Source of the DNA: Lolium rigidum
Taxonomy: Eukaryota > Streptophyta > Magnoliopsida > Poales > Poaceae
Length of the DNA: 64,000 nt
Assembly (NCBI RefSeq): GCF_022539505.1
Contig: NC_061513.1
Location: forward strand, 352,823,696 to 352,887,695
Direction of reading: 5' to 3'
The notes under the pieces are model-generated. The model worked only from the letters and a program-made list of their open reading frames with translations, was not told where the DNA came from and ran no database searches. Positions 9,278 to 23,200 of this stretch are shown piece after piece. Every line of letters starts with the position of its first letter. Within the stretch, counting starts at the first letter, position 1. A program made the translations under genes and the position numbers.

Positions 9278-12200
9278 ATGACCGTTGGTGAAGGCGATCT
9301 GGCTGGCGATCTCGCCACCCTCTCTCCGGGAGATCACCGGAAGGTAAGCGAGGCTGATGGATCGCCGGAATGGATCTGTGGGAGTCGCTTCTGGCTTCTT
9401 GAACCATCCGATGACGAGGAAGAGGGAGTACATGACGAGGTGTCGCTGGGCATTGAGGACTTCGACATCGCCGTCCGTTACCTATGCCGCACTCCATCGC
9501 CGGTGAGTGGCCGGGATATTGCCGATGATTCGTAGGAACTAGCGCGGTGGACCCTCAGGAGGTGGAGACCAAGGCAGCAATGGTGCTCGAGAGTTCGGAA
9601 GGTACGTCGTGCCGTTCTTCTCTGCCGTTGGGCAGTTCGATGACAAAATTCAGAGATCATGTGATGCCGGTCATGGAACCGTCACTTTTCTGTGATGACA
9701 ATTCTGGTGGTTGGACGGTGGTTCGCCGGTGGCGTTGGGCGCCGGTGAGCACCGGTGCTGATCACGATCCGAAAATTATGGAAATTTCAAATTCTTCTGT
9801 TTTGGGCCTGGCAAAGCGGGCTAGCCCAAACGAAACCGTGGTTCTTTGGAACCCCTTGACTGCAAGGAAACGCACGGTGACTGGGAATTTTTCGGAAGCC
9901 GATCGTGGACCGCGACAAGTCAAGGTTGGCGATCACGCGGCAGGTCGTGCCTTCCGTAAATTGCTAGGGCTCTCCTGGCGAAAGATCGAATCAGGTGACC
10001 CTGTCGTGCGGCGGCGCGATCATCCAGCGTCATGGATGGCGACGGTGGCCGTGGCAGTTTTAACCCCGGGCGTGGCGGTTTCAATGCTGGCCGGGGAGGC
10101 TACCAGGGTCGCGGCGGCTATCAGGGCCGTCGTGGCTATCAGGGTAGGGGACCCTTCCATGGATGGGGTTTGGCGGCACAGCGCAGTCGGCAGAACTTCG
10201 CAGCAGGCCGGCAGAACACCGGCGTTGGCCGGGGTGGTCACCGTTTTGAGGCCAATCGTGGATACCAAGGTAACAATGATTTTCATCCGGGCATGGGAGG
10301 CAATAGTAATTATGTGCAAGGGGAATCTAGTGTTGTGGGTGCTTCGAATTATGCAAATCAACAACAACAGTGGGCTGGTAACTATCAGTGTAGTTCTGGT
10401 TATAATTCTGGTAATCAACAACGATGGAATGCTGACCGTGGTTTTCAATATCGTGCTCGTGAAAATGTGGCTAATGTGCAACCAAGGAGTGGTATTGATG
10501 CTGACCTACTTCACCAAACTATCCAGGCAGTTGTTGCAGCTGTTACTGCAGCCACCAAAGTTGTAGAACCAGTCCAGAGTACACCTTCTGCAGCAAATAT
10601 TGATATTGGGGAAGGAGGTAAGCAGGACCAGCAGGTGATCACGCCGGTTGCGGCGCCTAATGTAATTTCTCAACCGGCACAAGCAGTACAACCAGCACAA
10701 GCAGTACAAGGGAATCAAGATGAAGGAGCTAAAGGAAAGGACAATGAAGGTCATGGTCCTCAGAAGAAGAAAAAGGAAGAAAAAGTAGGGTGCTTTCGAT
10801 GCAAACAGCCTGGACATTATATTGATGATTGTCCAACTCCTTTCTGTGATTTATGTGAGTCTGTACATCATGCTACCCATGCTTGTCATCTTCATCAAGC
10901 TCCCAAGCCCACTGCTATTTTACATGGTTATGCCAATGAGGCACTTATGTTTTTTGAACTTGCTTGTGGTGCTTTTAAGGCCAAAGTGGATAATCCAAAG
11001 ATAGCTAAGGTCATGGTGGATGGTGTTGCTATGACTATTCCTCAACTTATTGATCAGCTCAAGAAGATTGTTCCTTCTGATAAGTTCCATTGGGAAGTTT
11101 TCCACTTCAAGGACAATATATACAGGGTCAAATTTCCAAGTAAGCAAGAGGTACAAAGGTTGAAGAAATTTTGGTACTTATATATGCACTGATAGGGATT
11201 CTATGTTATCTTTTGACATTTGGTCTTCATTGGAGGAGCCAATGTATACTCTACCAGAAGTTTGGGTTCGAGTAAATGGTTTACCAAGTGACATTATAAC
11301 TGATTATTTATCTTTATGGGGGTGTGGGGACTCCGTTTGGAAAGACCCTAGATGTTGATATGGCTTACACTAGACGTAATAAGACGCTCAGGATTAAAAT
11401 TGGGTGTTTGGACCGTGGCCTTATTCCTTCGACCACTGATATGTTTATTAGGAGAGGTTTTTTTAAGCTGCATTTTGTGGTCGAGGAAGATAATGGATCC
11501 CAAGAGGTTGATATGACGGAGGACAATAATGATAAAGGTGTTAAAGATGATGCACCCAATGAAGAACCTAGTAAGGAGGGAGGTAATGAAATGGATGTGG
11601 ACCCTCAAGGGCTAGATGAAGGAGATACCTCAAACAAGGACAAACAAGATGGTCAAGTTAATATTAATGGAACCCAAGAGATGCAAATGCATGCTCATCA
11701 TTTGGATGAGATTAAATTTGGGTCTATTAGTGTGCCTCTTAGCCCCAAAGGTACTCCTTCATCTGCTCAAAATTTGGGTGAAAAAGATCATTTGGTTCTC
11801 CCTTTACCTTATGTTAAAAATCTGATGCAAAATGACAAATTTCTCTCTGATTACCGTGCAAGCCTCGGGATTTCCCCAGGTGACCTTGGCCATTGCGCAG
11901 CAGGTGCAGCAGTTGGGCTCGCTGCAGGTTGATAGCAGGGCCTGCAGGCTGGCAGTAGCGCCAGCAGCCAACGGCGGCATGCCACGTCCAAGGGCTTGGC
12001 GTCTCCCGATGCGGTGGCTGCTCCGAGTGGTGGGGCTGTTGGCGAGACGCGGCTAACGCAGATGCTCTGCACGCACACAACAACACCACGCTCTGGTGGA
12101 CACGTGCCTGGCATCGTCGCTGTCAGTGCCAAAAGCTGATGCGGTTGGTCTGGGCGCAGGGCAGACGGGACTGTTATCGGCTGCCAGAGGGGCTCTCGAT

Positions 12201-13304
12201 TCGGGATCGTCTGTGGCCACATCGGGTGTACAGGCGAGGCGCGAAGGGGCTCTCCTGCCACAGAGTATCCAAACTGAGAAGGACTCTGAGTTTTTGGCAG
12301 ATCAAGTGGATAGGGCCAATGATGAGGTAATCATGACAACTGGCGGAACAATGATTGGGGTGCAGTGTACTGATCTGCTGGGATCTTCTATGCATGCAAA
12401 GAATGCAGCAAATGGTATGGGTGTGTTTTTACAGAATTATGATGATATTTCGAATGATAATGTGGCATGCAATACAGATTTTTATTCTCAACTTGTATCT
12501 AATGATTTAGGTACAAATTCGGTGTCCGTGATGGTTGAATCTTTGGACCAACCAAAGGATGGAATTACGACAAGGGGGGACAAAGAAGAGGGAGATACAA
12601 TTGGTTTTCATGCAACTGTGAGGATTGCCTCACCGAAGAAAGCTACTAGTACCTCTTCTGTCTCTTTTTCGGATTCCACACCTACTACTGTACCCACATT
12701 ATCTTTATCTGTAATAGAAAGTTCGACATTTTCACCAGTTCAACCCTCCTTGGATGATATTATTGCTTTTGGAGGAATACCCAAACCCTCATATGCGCTC
12801 AGGGTTAGTGCTAGATTGGAGAAAATGCCTAATGTGGATAAGCCTCAGATGGAGAAAGCTAAGAAGATTACACAGATGCGTCAGTCCCCTGCTACCTCAG
12901 GTAAGTTGGTTATTCCAAAAATTTCGATAGTTAACATTCCGGATGATGAAATTGGTCATAGAGCGGAACGGTTAGGAATTTCTTTGGGTTGTTCGGATAG
13001 TGAAGTCCAAAACTCGATCAAAGGAATCAACCTTCTAGAAGAAAATCGCATTTTGACTTTGTTGCATAACAATTCTCATGTTATTGATAGTGAAGAGGAG
13101 GGGTTGTCATCTCTTGTGATGTCTAAAGTCTCTACCTTATGAGAGGATTTAGTGGAGGAAGATAACATCCCGTTGGGGGTAGATGATGATATTGAGCTCC
13201 TAAAGCCGGTTGTGAGGGCAAGAAAACCTAGACAGAAAAAAGTTTACGATACAAATAATATTAGAAGGAGTACTACGAAGCGAATTGAGAAACAATATTC
13301 TTAA
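9278..13304 (+). pseudogene. LINE ORF1, nucleic-acid-binding protein, broken
   Basis: The likely start is ATG 9278. A Gly/Asp-rich N-terminal part runs to a stop near 9535; a shifted frame then continues (9547-10030) and another begins at 10032 with an Arg-Gly-Gly rich tract with repeated G-G-Y-Q-G-R. At 10790-10890 two CCHC-type zinc knuckles appear, C-F-R-C-K-Q-P-G-H-Y-I-D-D-C and C-D-L-C-E-S-V-H-H-A-T-H-A-C. A DUF4283-like RNA-binding region follows (about 10920-11480), then an acidic linker, and a Ser/Thr-rich tail from 12096 to a stop at 13140. Readthrough of that stop leads to the natural end TAA at 13302-13304. In plant L1 elements ORF1 coats the element RNA. At least four frame breaks are visible. 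Confidence 0.85.
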
Positions 13305-16300
13305 TGCAGAATATAAAAGGTATAAATTGGAATCGGGGGGGGGGGTGGTGATTTTGCTAAGCACCTGTTTGTTAAAGAGGCAATTAGGGAACATAAGTTG
13401 GACTTTATAGCCTTATTGGAGACTGGAAGGTCTAACTTCACTATTCCCTTTTTAAATCAAGTAGCTGCAGGATATAATTTTGCTTGGTTTTGTTTACCGC
13501 CACATGGTCGTTCTGGGGGTATTCTAGTGGGAATTAATTCAGATACACTTCAGGTGTTGAAGGTGACCACTGGTGACTTTTGTGTCAAACTCCATATTAA
13601 ATGCAAGAGGGATGGTTTTGAATGGGTTCTGGTGCCAGTCTATGGGGCTGCTCAAGACGCGCACAAAGCAGAATTTTTGGCGGAATTAGTGAGAACCTGT
13701 GAATCCGAATCACTACCTATGTTGATAGGTGGAGATTTTAATATTATTAGGAAAAGGGAAGAAAAGAATAATGATAACTTTAAGGCAAGGTGGCCTTTTA
13801 TATTTAATGCAATCATTGAACATTTGAATCTCCACGAAATTGCACTTACTGGGAGACAATTTATGTGGGCCAGTCGTCGGGATGTTCCTATATATGAGAA
13901 GTTAGATAGAGTGCTGGCATCCATCTCCTGGGAGCAGAAGTTCCCATTAGTTACTATGCGTGCCTTATCAAGATCTGATTCCAATCATACTCTGATACTC
14001 ATTGATTCAGGTGTGAAAGCACATCTGGGTAATAAGTCAATATTCTCCTTTGAGCTATATTGGTTGCGACAGGAAGGTTTTTTGATTTGATAGTGAAGGA
14101 GTGGCATTCGGTTTTGAGAGGGCCGGATCCTATGGTGAATTGGTTAAACAAATTAAGGCATATAAGAAGATTTCTCAAGGGATTTGCCAAGAATCAGAGT
14201 GGAAAATATAAACAGGAAAAACAAAGATTACTAAATATTATTGATCATTTGGATTTAAAAGCGGAATCAGACTGTTTTAGTGTGAATGAAAGAGAGGAGC
14301 TCAAAAAAGCAAATGAAAGCTTAAATAAATTAAGGAGGGAAGAAGAGTCTAAATGGGCTCAAAGAGCGAAGGTTAAACATATTCAGGAAGGGGGCAATAA
14401 CACAAAATACTTCCATTTAATAGCGAATGGCAAACATCGCAAAAAGAAAATTTTCCAATTGGAGCAAGAAGAGGGAACTATTGTTGGGGAAGATAATTTG
14501 AAAGTATATATTACTGAATTCTATAAGAAATTATTTGGGGCACCGGCACATACTACTATCTCCTTAGTAGAGAATGATTTACATGGTATAACGCAAATTT
14601 CACAGGCTGAGAATGAGATTCTGACAGCTCCTTTTTACTGAAGAGGAGGTGTTTGAGGCAATCTCGCAAATGGAACTCAATAAAGCTCGTCCGGATGGTT
14701 TTCCGGCAGAGTTTTATTAGAAATTTTGGGAAGTAATAAAAGTTGATTTGATGGCGCTATTCTCTCAGTTTAGTAAAGGGGAATTGCCCCTATACAAACT
14801 GAATTTTGGCGTCATAACATTACTTCCCAAGAAAGAGGATGCAGTACAGATACAATAGTACAGACCTATTTTCCTACTAAATGTATGTTTTAAAATTTTT
14901 ACGAAGGTTGGTACAAACCGCATCTCGGGAATTGCCCCAAGAGTGATAAAACCAACACAATCAGCTTTTATGCTGGGGAGGAACATTTTAGAAGGAGTGG
15001 TCATCCTGCACGAAACAATCCATGAGTTACACACTAAAAAGATGGATGGAGTTTTGTTTAAAACTGATTTTGAAAAGGCTTATGATAAAGTGAAATGGCC
15101 CTTTTTGCAACAGACACTGAGGACGAATGGTTTTGCTCCTGAATGGGACAATTAATACAACAGATTGTTCAAGGAGGAAGTGTAGGTGTTAAGGTTAATG
15201 ATGACATTGGTCATTATTTCCAGACAAAAAAATGATTGCGGCAAGGGGACCCTTTGTCTCCAATGCTTTTTAATATTGTAGTGGACATGCTGGCTATCTT
15301 AATTGAGAGAGCAAAGGAGGATGGCCAAGTAGGAGGACTCATACCCCATTTTGTTGAGGGTGGTCTCTCCATACTACAATATGTCGATGATACAGTCCTT
15401 TTTTTGGAGCATGACTTACAAAAGGCAGGTAATATGAAATTAATATTGTGTCTGTTTGAGGAACTATCAGGACTTAAAATTAATTTTCATAAAAGTGATT
15501 TTTTTTGTTTTGGTAAGGCCAAGGAAGAGGAGGATCAGTACAAACATATCTTTGGATGTGATGCTTGTTCATTCCCCTTCAGATACTTGGGTATTCCAAT
15601 TCATTACAGGAAACTAAGAAATTCTGATTGGTATCCAGTTGAGACCCGATTTGAAAGCAAATTGGGATGCTGGAAAGGGAAATTATTATCCTATGGTGAT
15701 ATGTTAGTCCATATCAATTCAATGTTATCAAGTTTACCTATGTTCATGTTATCTTTCCTACAAATACCCGTTGGGGTAAGAAAACGTCTGGACTTCTATA
15801 GATCTCGTTTCTTTTGGCAATCTGATGAAAATATAGACTTATGAAATGAAATATTGTGTGCCGCCCTAAGGATCAGGGGGGGCTCGGTATTGAAGTCCTG
15901 GAGCTTAAAAACAAATGTCTTCTAAGTAAATGGCTCTCCAAACTTCTTAATGAAGAAGGGGTGTGGCAAGAGCTATTACAAAATAAATATCTACTACATA
16001 AGACTTTATCCGAGGTGCAAGCTAAACCTACATACTCTCCCTTTTGGAAGGGATTGATGGAGGTTAAGGGGGAGTTCTTTTCTAGAGGTTCTTTAAGAGT
16101 GGGAAACGGTCTGAATACCCGCTTCTGGGAGGATACGTGGTTAGGAAAAACTCCTTTAGCACAACAGTATTCGTCTTTATATAATATTGTACATCATAAG
16201 AATGTAACGGTTGCCCACGTTTTAGCTCAAACCCCACTCAATATTACTTTTCGTAGATTGTTGAGTGGTAATAAGTGGACTTCATGGGTAAATTTATGTC

Positions 16301-16964
16301 GCAAATTGATGAGCGTAAATTTGAATGAAGATAATGATCGTTTTGTTTGGGATTTGACATCCACAGGGTTATTTACGGTTAAGTCTATGTATGAGGATCT
16401 TATGAATGACATCCTTTTTTGCGAAAATATCTCTGGAAAGTGAAGGTTCCTCTTAAGATAAAGATATTCATGTGGTTTTTGAGTAACAAAGTCTTATTAA
16501 CCAAAGATAATTTAACAAAGAGACATTATAATGGGTGTACGAAATGTGTTTTCTGTGGGGATCAGGAGACTATCCAACATCTCTTTCTGGAATGTCATTT
16601 AGCTAAACTTCTTTGGTGCACAGTTAATTTCACTTATTATCTTCCACCTCCTTTAAATATTATTAATATGTTTGGTAATTGGTTAAATGGAGTAGATAGA
16701 CAATCTAAGGCTTTTATCCGTACTGGGGTTTCCGCCTTATGCTGGTCTATATGGAGGGTCAGAAATGATATTATCTTTAACAGGAAAAATACTTTTAACT
16801 TTCTACAGGTTATCCATATGGTGGCACATTGGGTTCAGCTTTGGTCTCTCCTTTCGCCGGAGGGACAACGAGATGCTATGGCTACTGGATGCACACGGCT
16901 CCTGATGGTCGCTCAGGATATCTTGTGCCAGCCTGGTTGGCGACACACTAGGAGGCTTTGTTGA
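13304..16964 (+). pseudogene. LINE ORF2: endonuclease / reverse transcriptase, broken
   Basis: ATG at 13304 overlaps the ORF1 stop as TAATG. An apurinic-like endonuclease domain (13350-14080) has the L-L-E-T catalytic block, the G-G-D-F-N block near 13730 and the terminal S-D-H motif changed to S-N-H near 13985. The reverse transcriptase follows: F-E-K-A-Y-D near 15070, R-Q-G-D-P-L-S-P near 15240 and the active site Y-V-D-D at about 15380. A zinc-binding reverse-transcriptase C-terminal region (C-x2-C near 16540 and following H and C) ends at 16964. An 11-G run at 13335-13345 puts the start out of frame by one base; further stops and shifts occur near 14090, 14640, 14720, 15150, 15235, 15842 and 16441. 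The protein would nick the target and copy LINE RNA. Confidence 0.9.
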
Positions 16965-19175
16965 TGAGTTCTCCTTTTTTATCACGTTTTCTATGTTTTG
17001 GTTGATTTTTGTATCAATCAATGTTGGCATTCCAGATGTAAACAATAACCTTATTTTGAACCTTATTATTAATAAAGGGCCGTAGGCATCATCATGATGC
17101 AGAAGCCGGGGTATATCCCATTTCGAAAAAAAAGATAAGCTCATGTAAAATTGTTCTTTGAAATGTTGAATTATAAGTTGTTCTCAAAAGGTGTTTAGAG
17201 GATGAGAGTATCATTTGCTCCGGCGATCTCAATTTTACCTTCCAAACTTTTACTGCAAATGGTAAGACCGTGACCAATGAGTTTCCTTCTAGCATTGGGG
17301 ACTGCTGGTTCTTGAAGTCACTTAAGAATTAGGATCCATGAAGAAAGGATAATTGGCTTCATGGCTTCAAACACAAAGTACAGCATGAGTGGTGGAGCTT
17401 GAATATCAAGGGAGTCATCGTAGATACATACCTTAATATTAACGAGTCTTTGATCACAAACAATATAATGTATGTAGAAACATATATGCGAATGTCTATG
17501 CACGATGGTAGAATGAGCAGTGAATATATAACCGTATTCTTGTAGTGTTTATTGGAACACCGCTAGGTCAATGCTTAAATTATTTGTCTTCCAAAAATAG
17601 AAATGATATTGCAAGAACAGGTAGCTCAGCTGATCTGTCCATATGAAAATCCTCGCCAGGTGCAAGAAATAGATGCTAATAATATGATTCTCACTTGAAA
17701 ACTTGAGAAGAACCACGTGTTCACGACCGATGAAATATGTAAGTAGAATGATTTCTCGCAAGTGACCAGAGGATGCTCATCTCTGACGATGGCCTATCTG
17801 ATCTCCCTTTTCAAAAATAGAAACGATACTGGAAGAGCAAGGAGCTCAGCTGAGCTGTCCATACGAAAATCATCTCAATGTGCAAGAAATAGAAGCTAAT
17901 AATATGTTTGCTACTTGGAAACTTGAGAAGAATCACGTGTCCAGAGACTGATGAAATCTTTATTTAGAATGACTTCACATAGAAGTGTCCAGATGATGCT
18001 CATCTCGATTGATGGGCCTATAGATCAATTATAGCCGCCCAAATTGTTACTGCAAACAGTAAGGTGCTGACTAGTACTTACAAACATACATTGGTCTAAA
18101 AAACTCTTACACAAACATAGATGGAAGCGTATGCTTCTCTCCTACCATAGGCGACTGTGAACCGATTAACTACTGATAGAACATGGCAGTGCAAGTATTT
18201 TCTTTACGAAAAGGGGAACAAAGCCCCGGCATCTACATCGAGTGATGCACACAACCTTTCTTATTCAAAATGCAAAAGTCAGCAGCCGAACAAATTCATC
18301 CCTAAAACGATGGCAGTACGTGCAAGGAATTGCACGCTACATTACTACTTTGGTAAGTTCTCTGATTATTTTGGTTTGTTCCTTGTCGATTTTGTCATCC
18401 AATTGATTATCTTTGACATATCTTCATAATCCTCTCATTTCTTCTGAAGTGAGGCCTCCTTTTTCGACCAGTAATTTATACCATCTTCATTGTACGATGC
18501 TTAAATCATCCACATACTACTCTTTTTTTATTCTTCTTCATGAAACTGGTTCAAGATGGTTTTTGCTCCATCTTAGTATAGTAAATGAATATACCAAAAC
18601 GGAGGGAGAAGGTAGTGAAAATTATCTGTACCGTACTGAAATGTTGGTGTTATTTTTTAGGGTTTTTTTTGACGATTTGGCAGGTTGTTGTATTATCTTT
18701 TCCAGGACGTTCAATTCAATTATCTTCTCTAGAACGAGCATTAACTAACCGTGTCTATATTTTTCTGTAGTTCCGGAAAAGCTTTTCCAAAGCAACACAA
18801 GATACTGCGAGTCTTAAACACTCAGTTGAAGGTACAATGAGTAGGATACTAGCATATCTATAAATGATATTTGTCTAGAACCTCCTTCGACGACCACAAC
18901 TCCAAAATGTTAATATGGTTGAGATCATTCCCTTTGTAAAAAGTGGAGACGATATTGCAAGAACAGGTAGCTAACAAGCTGTCCATGCTAAAAAAAATCG
19001 TCACCAAGTGTAACAAGAAATAGATGCACTTAATGCGTGCTATGTTTGTCACTTGGGTACTTGATAAGACCATCTCGTTCTCTGAATGCTTCCTTGTAAT
19101 CTTTAATTAGAAGTACTTGTCGGAACTGGCAATCTAAGTTTAGCCACCCAACGTTTTACTCCAATAGTTCCTACC

Positions 19176-19809
19176 CTACATATAGACATACATATCTCCT
19201 ACTTATTGCTACTCAGTCATGCATTCCTGACGTATACTGGTGTTGAAGAATAACGCTCAATCACTCGTCCTGTCACACCCTACTACTTATTACCAACTTC
19301 CAAATTTCATGGGCCCTTCCCCATGGTATGGGACTCCCTCTTTTGTTTGAATTCTAAAGCTTCTTCCAATATGAAATGGCAAATTACCTGTCACGTCTCA
19401 GTTGCTTTTTAAAACTGCATTCTTCTTGCTTGCTTTAACACTAGATTATATCATTAGTCTTTTGCCATGTTTCGTTTATTGTCTATTTTAAATGTTAATC
19501 GATGTAAAGATCGGCGTTATGCTCGTTTTTACAGAAGATCTATTCTAATTTTTTTTCGGATCATGCAAAGTTTCGCGTGTGCGTTTTTCCTTTGACTGAG
19601 AACAATGGTCTTTCACGTCATGCTTGGCGCATCATCTGCGGCCCTCCTCCACACAAAGTTGTGATGGTCCTAACTGATTCGCTTTCGCACTAGATTTTGA
19701 AAGCAACTTAATTGAAATGGACCCGATTGATTAATTGAAATGACACGAAATGACGTGGGATTTGACAAATTAAGACATATATACGTCTAATTTCCTTTTG
19801 CTATATCTA
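19176..19809. other. Non-coding background
   Basis: No long frame, no recognised repeat and no splice-site-bounded coding signal. Ordinary AT-rich grass intergenic sequence up to the MITE. Confidence 0.5.
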
Positions 19810-20157
19810 CTCCGTCCTCAAATAAGTATATTTCTAGCTTTTTATATTAAGTCAAATTTTGTAAATTTTGACCAACTTTATTGATAAGTGTAGCAACATA
19901 CTCCTGCTGATCGCATTTAATCGCCGAGGCGCTAGGCTAACTGCATGCATATAACGTGCCCCAGCGCAGATTAATTCGGATAGGAGGTAGTATATGGTAT
20001 CAAAAGGGTATAATATGAAACAACATCTCAAGATGAATCTAGTGTACTCACCTCGTATCATAAATGTTGTTACTTTTTCCATGAATTTTGTTAAATTGTA
20101 AGACTTTTGACTTAAAACAAAAGGTATTGTAACATATCTATTTGAGAATGGAGCAAG
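19810..20157. mobile_element. Stowaway-like MITE, internally disrupted
   Basis: The left end CTCCGTCCTCAAATAAGTAT and the right end (reverse complement CTTGCTCCATTCTCAAATAG) match the Stowaway terminal style of grasses and are flanked by TA dinucleotides (19808-19809 and 20158-20159). About 90 bp of unrelated sequence in the middle (about 19905-19990) may be a further insertion. It has no coding capacity. Confidence 0.6.
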
Positions 20158-20226
20158 TACACGCAAATTTTGTAACGATAAAGAGAGAATTATTCAACGC
20201 CGGCCCGGCTGGTCCTGACTAGCATT

Positions 20227-23200
20227 CACTGGTGGAAAAACAGGCTTTGGTCGCGGTTGGCAACTGCCATTAGTCGCGGTGGCCCAACCGCGACCAAAGT
20301 AGCGCGACTAAAGGCCCCCCCCTTTAGTCGCGGTTCCTTACGAACCGCGACTAAAGGCCCATCCACGTGGGCCGCGGGCGGCGCCGAGGCGGAGGACCTT
20401 TAGTCGCGGTTCTTCCGGCCAACCGCGACTAAAGGCCTCCGCGAGGTTTAGGGTTTAGCCCCCTCCCCCTAAATCTGGTTTCTTTTTAATTTGTATTATT
20501 TTATTTCTTTTGGGTTTTAATTTTGAAGGAGTTTCACATATTCTACGGTACTGTATACATACATGCATATGAATGTACAATTTCAAACAAATTTGAAATT
20601 AGAACCAAAAAGAATTCAAGAGTAATATACAATATATATTCAATATCGGATGACCATATACAATATATATTCAATATCAGATGACCATATACAATTTTGA
20701 ACAAGTTAGTTACAAATTCCGGTGCCTATAAAGATCTACGTCATCGTAATAGTGTTCTCCTCTAGGATCGATGACTTCCCTCGCCAACCATCCAGCTAGT
20801 TCCTCTTGAAGTGGTCGGAAGCGAGCTTCTAGACTAAGCGTCTTCCGGAGGTTATTCCTCGAGGATGTTGTTCTCACACGTCTGGTCCCGCTCATTGCGG
20901 TATCTCCGGATCCTCTCACAAACATAGTATCCACATAGATTGGTCCCCGGTGGCTGAGTATCCCCGATCGTCGGCACTCGCCATTTTAAAATGTAGCTCT
21001 TTTTTGAATTCACCGACCTTGGTATCTACGAACCGTCTCCAAACCCTACGAGGCAAAGAAAATTAAATAAACAAGAGAGTTATTAATTAGTTACTTGATA
21101 TTAGGAAATGATGAACGAAATAGGCCGATCGATATAGAGCGCAAATGAATGAAAATAATTACTTTTGCATCATTTTTCTCATGTCGCCCCAAAGCGCCGG
21201 ATCCATATTCGGAGAGTCGTGGACGAGAACCGAGGAGGTCTGAACTTTAATTACCATAAGAATCCGAGTGGAACCTGCGGACACGATACATGCACGATCA
21301 TGCATAACTCATCGATTAGCCACATACCATGCATGGAGTAAACAAAAGAGAATGTGCTCAAGACAGAAACACTCACCCAAAATGGTAAGGAAATAGAATA
21401 TCACTTTTACGTTGCTTGTTTTCTAATAAACCGCCACAGGTCTTCCTCCACGTCGGCGGGGTGGTGTTCTAACACATATGAATTAACGATGTGTGGGTCA
21501 ATGAACCCAACATCATGGATGTTCCTTATTCGCATTTCCCGCTTCTTCATTCCGCATAATATATAGCGTACACAACAAGATAGTTAGGACAATATATATA
21601 TATATATATAGTGCGAGGCAATGAACGAGATGGGGTAGAAATTAATAAATCACTTACGAACGTAGCAAGTCGATGATAGATTTGTCGAGGTCGCGCAGAT
21701 TGAACAGCTGGAACAATTCACTCGGAGGAATTTGTACCCAGTAACGTTTGAAGTGATGCTCATATTTAACTTCCGCATAGATATAGTCTTTGGCGTTTTC
21801 ATGTTTTATGTAAGCCTTGTACCAATTTAGCAGACCTTTCATTTGTCGAGGTAGATCCTCTTCCTGCGCAGGCTCGATGAGAGGGCCATTCTTCACATAT
21901 GTAAATACTGCGTCCTTCATTGGCGCCTCATCAAGGCCTAACACTGCACGAAGAGTGATACCTAAGTCGGCCGCTTGTTTTCTGGCACTTTCTACAGTCA
22001 ATCCATGTGCTGCCGTCGCAACAACTTGGCATCCTCTTTGTGCCATCGCAACAACTTGGCATGCTCTTTGTTCCTGAACAGACGTTTCAACCGTGGTATT
22101 ATAGGAGCATACCACATCACCTTGGCGGGAACCCTCTTCCTGGGTTTCGGCCCTCAACATCGTCACCGGGGTCATCGCCTCCGATCTTATAACGCAATGC
22201 AAGTGCATACCGGGCATTCATTCAAATTCTCGTATTCACCGCGGTAGAGGATGCGATCGTTGATGCATGCATGTATCTTCGAACCTCTAAACCTAGAGGG
22301 CAGACAACCTTCTTTGCTTCGTACGTAGTGGCGGGCAACTCGTTATTCTTTGGAAACATATTCTTCAACATTTTCAGCAAGTTTTCAAATGCCGAGTCAG
22401 CTACACCTGCTCGTGCCTTCCATCTCAGCAAATCCAGTGTGCAGCCCAGCTTTTTCAGACCATCATCGCATCCGGGGTACAGCGCCTTCCTGTGATCCTC
22501 TAACATGCGATCCAAATTCTCCCTCTCTTTTTCAGTTTCGCGAGCGTCTCCGTGCATCGGCAATGGTCCGACCAAGATCATCAACGGGATCATCACGTGC
22601 CTCTTCTTCACCTTCCCCTTCACCTTCAGCATCCTCCATGAAAGTATCACCGAAATGAGAAAGATAGCTTTCATCATTGAAATCATCCCCTTCTTCATCT
22701 TCTTCCATTATAACCCCTCTTTCTCCATGCTTGGTCCAACAATTATAGCTTGGCATGAAACCGTGCCGAAGCAGGTGCATGTGAACATCTCTTGAGGAAG
22801 AGTAACCCTTTTGATTCTTACACTTAACACATGGACAGATAACAAAACCCCCCTGCTTGTTCGCATTAGCCACTACGAGGAAATCTTTCAAACCCGTACT
22901 GAACTCGCCGGAGAGTCGGTTACCGTACATCCATTGCCGATTCATCTGCATTATTATAATATAAAATATATAATTAACCATCATGCATTTGTTAAACTAA
23001 CTAGCTACAAACAATATAAATTAAACAATGAACTACACACACATGCATATTTTATCAATGACACATCAAAGGTTCAAGTTGCTAACCGCGATCGAGGAGG
23101 AAAAAATAAATGAGAAAGCTCAAGTGTGACTCCAACACTTCATATCATGTTTGTTTCATGCTCTTGGGGCATTTCATCAAACACCTTATGTGCATAAGAG

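Larger units (their letters stand above)
9241..17132 (+). mobile_element. L1-type LINE retrotransposon, near full length, decayed
   Basis: The 14-bp target duplication AGATAAGCTCATGT flanks it exactly (9227-9240 and 17133-17146). The 3' end has an AATAAA signal near 17070 and a short A tail (17125-17132). In between lie ORF1 (CCHC zinc knuckles) and ORF2 (endonuclease, reverse transcriptase with Y-V-D-D, C-terminal zinc-binding region). All reading frames carry frameshifts and stops, so it is inactive, but length and both ends look complete. The first 34 bases repeat an internal ORF1 segment. Confidence 0.95.
9120..19175. repeat. Cluster of diverged direct repeats (about 250-bp unit)
   Basis: Four related blocks share, in order, 'gcaagaacaggtagctcagctg', 'gtccat..gaaaatc.tc', 'gcaagaaatagatgctaataat', 'cacttg.aaacttgagaag' and 'gttactgcaaa.agtaag'. 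They lie at 9120-9226 continued at 17147-17290 (split by the LINE), 17570-17790, 17800-18075 and 18930-19175. Divergence is high, so the duplication is old. No coding frame runs through the blocks. Between them (17290-17570, 18080-18930) I see only non-coding AT-rich sequence. Confidence 0.6.

Noticed and set aside
10020..10481. A 153-codon minus-strand frame in the LINE
   Set aside because: It is the shadow of the Gly/Arg-rich ORF1 part on plus, which carries the recognised domain order.
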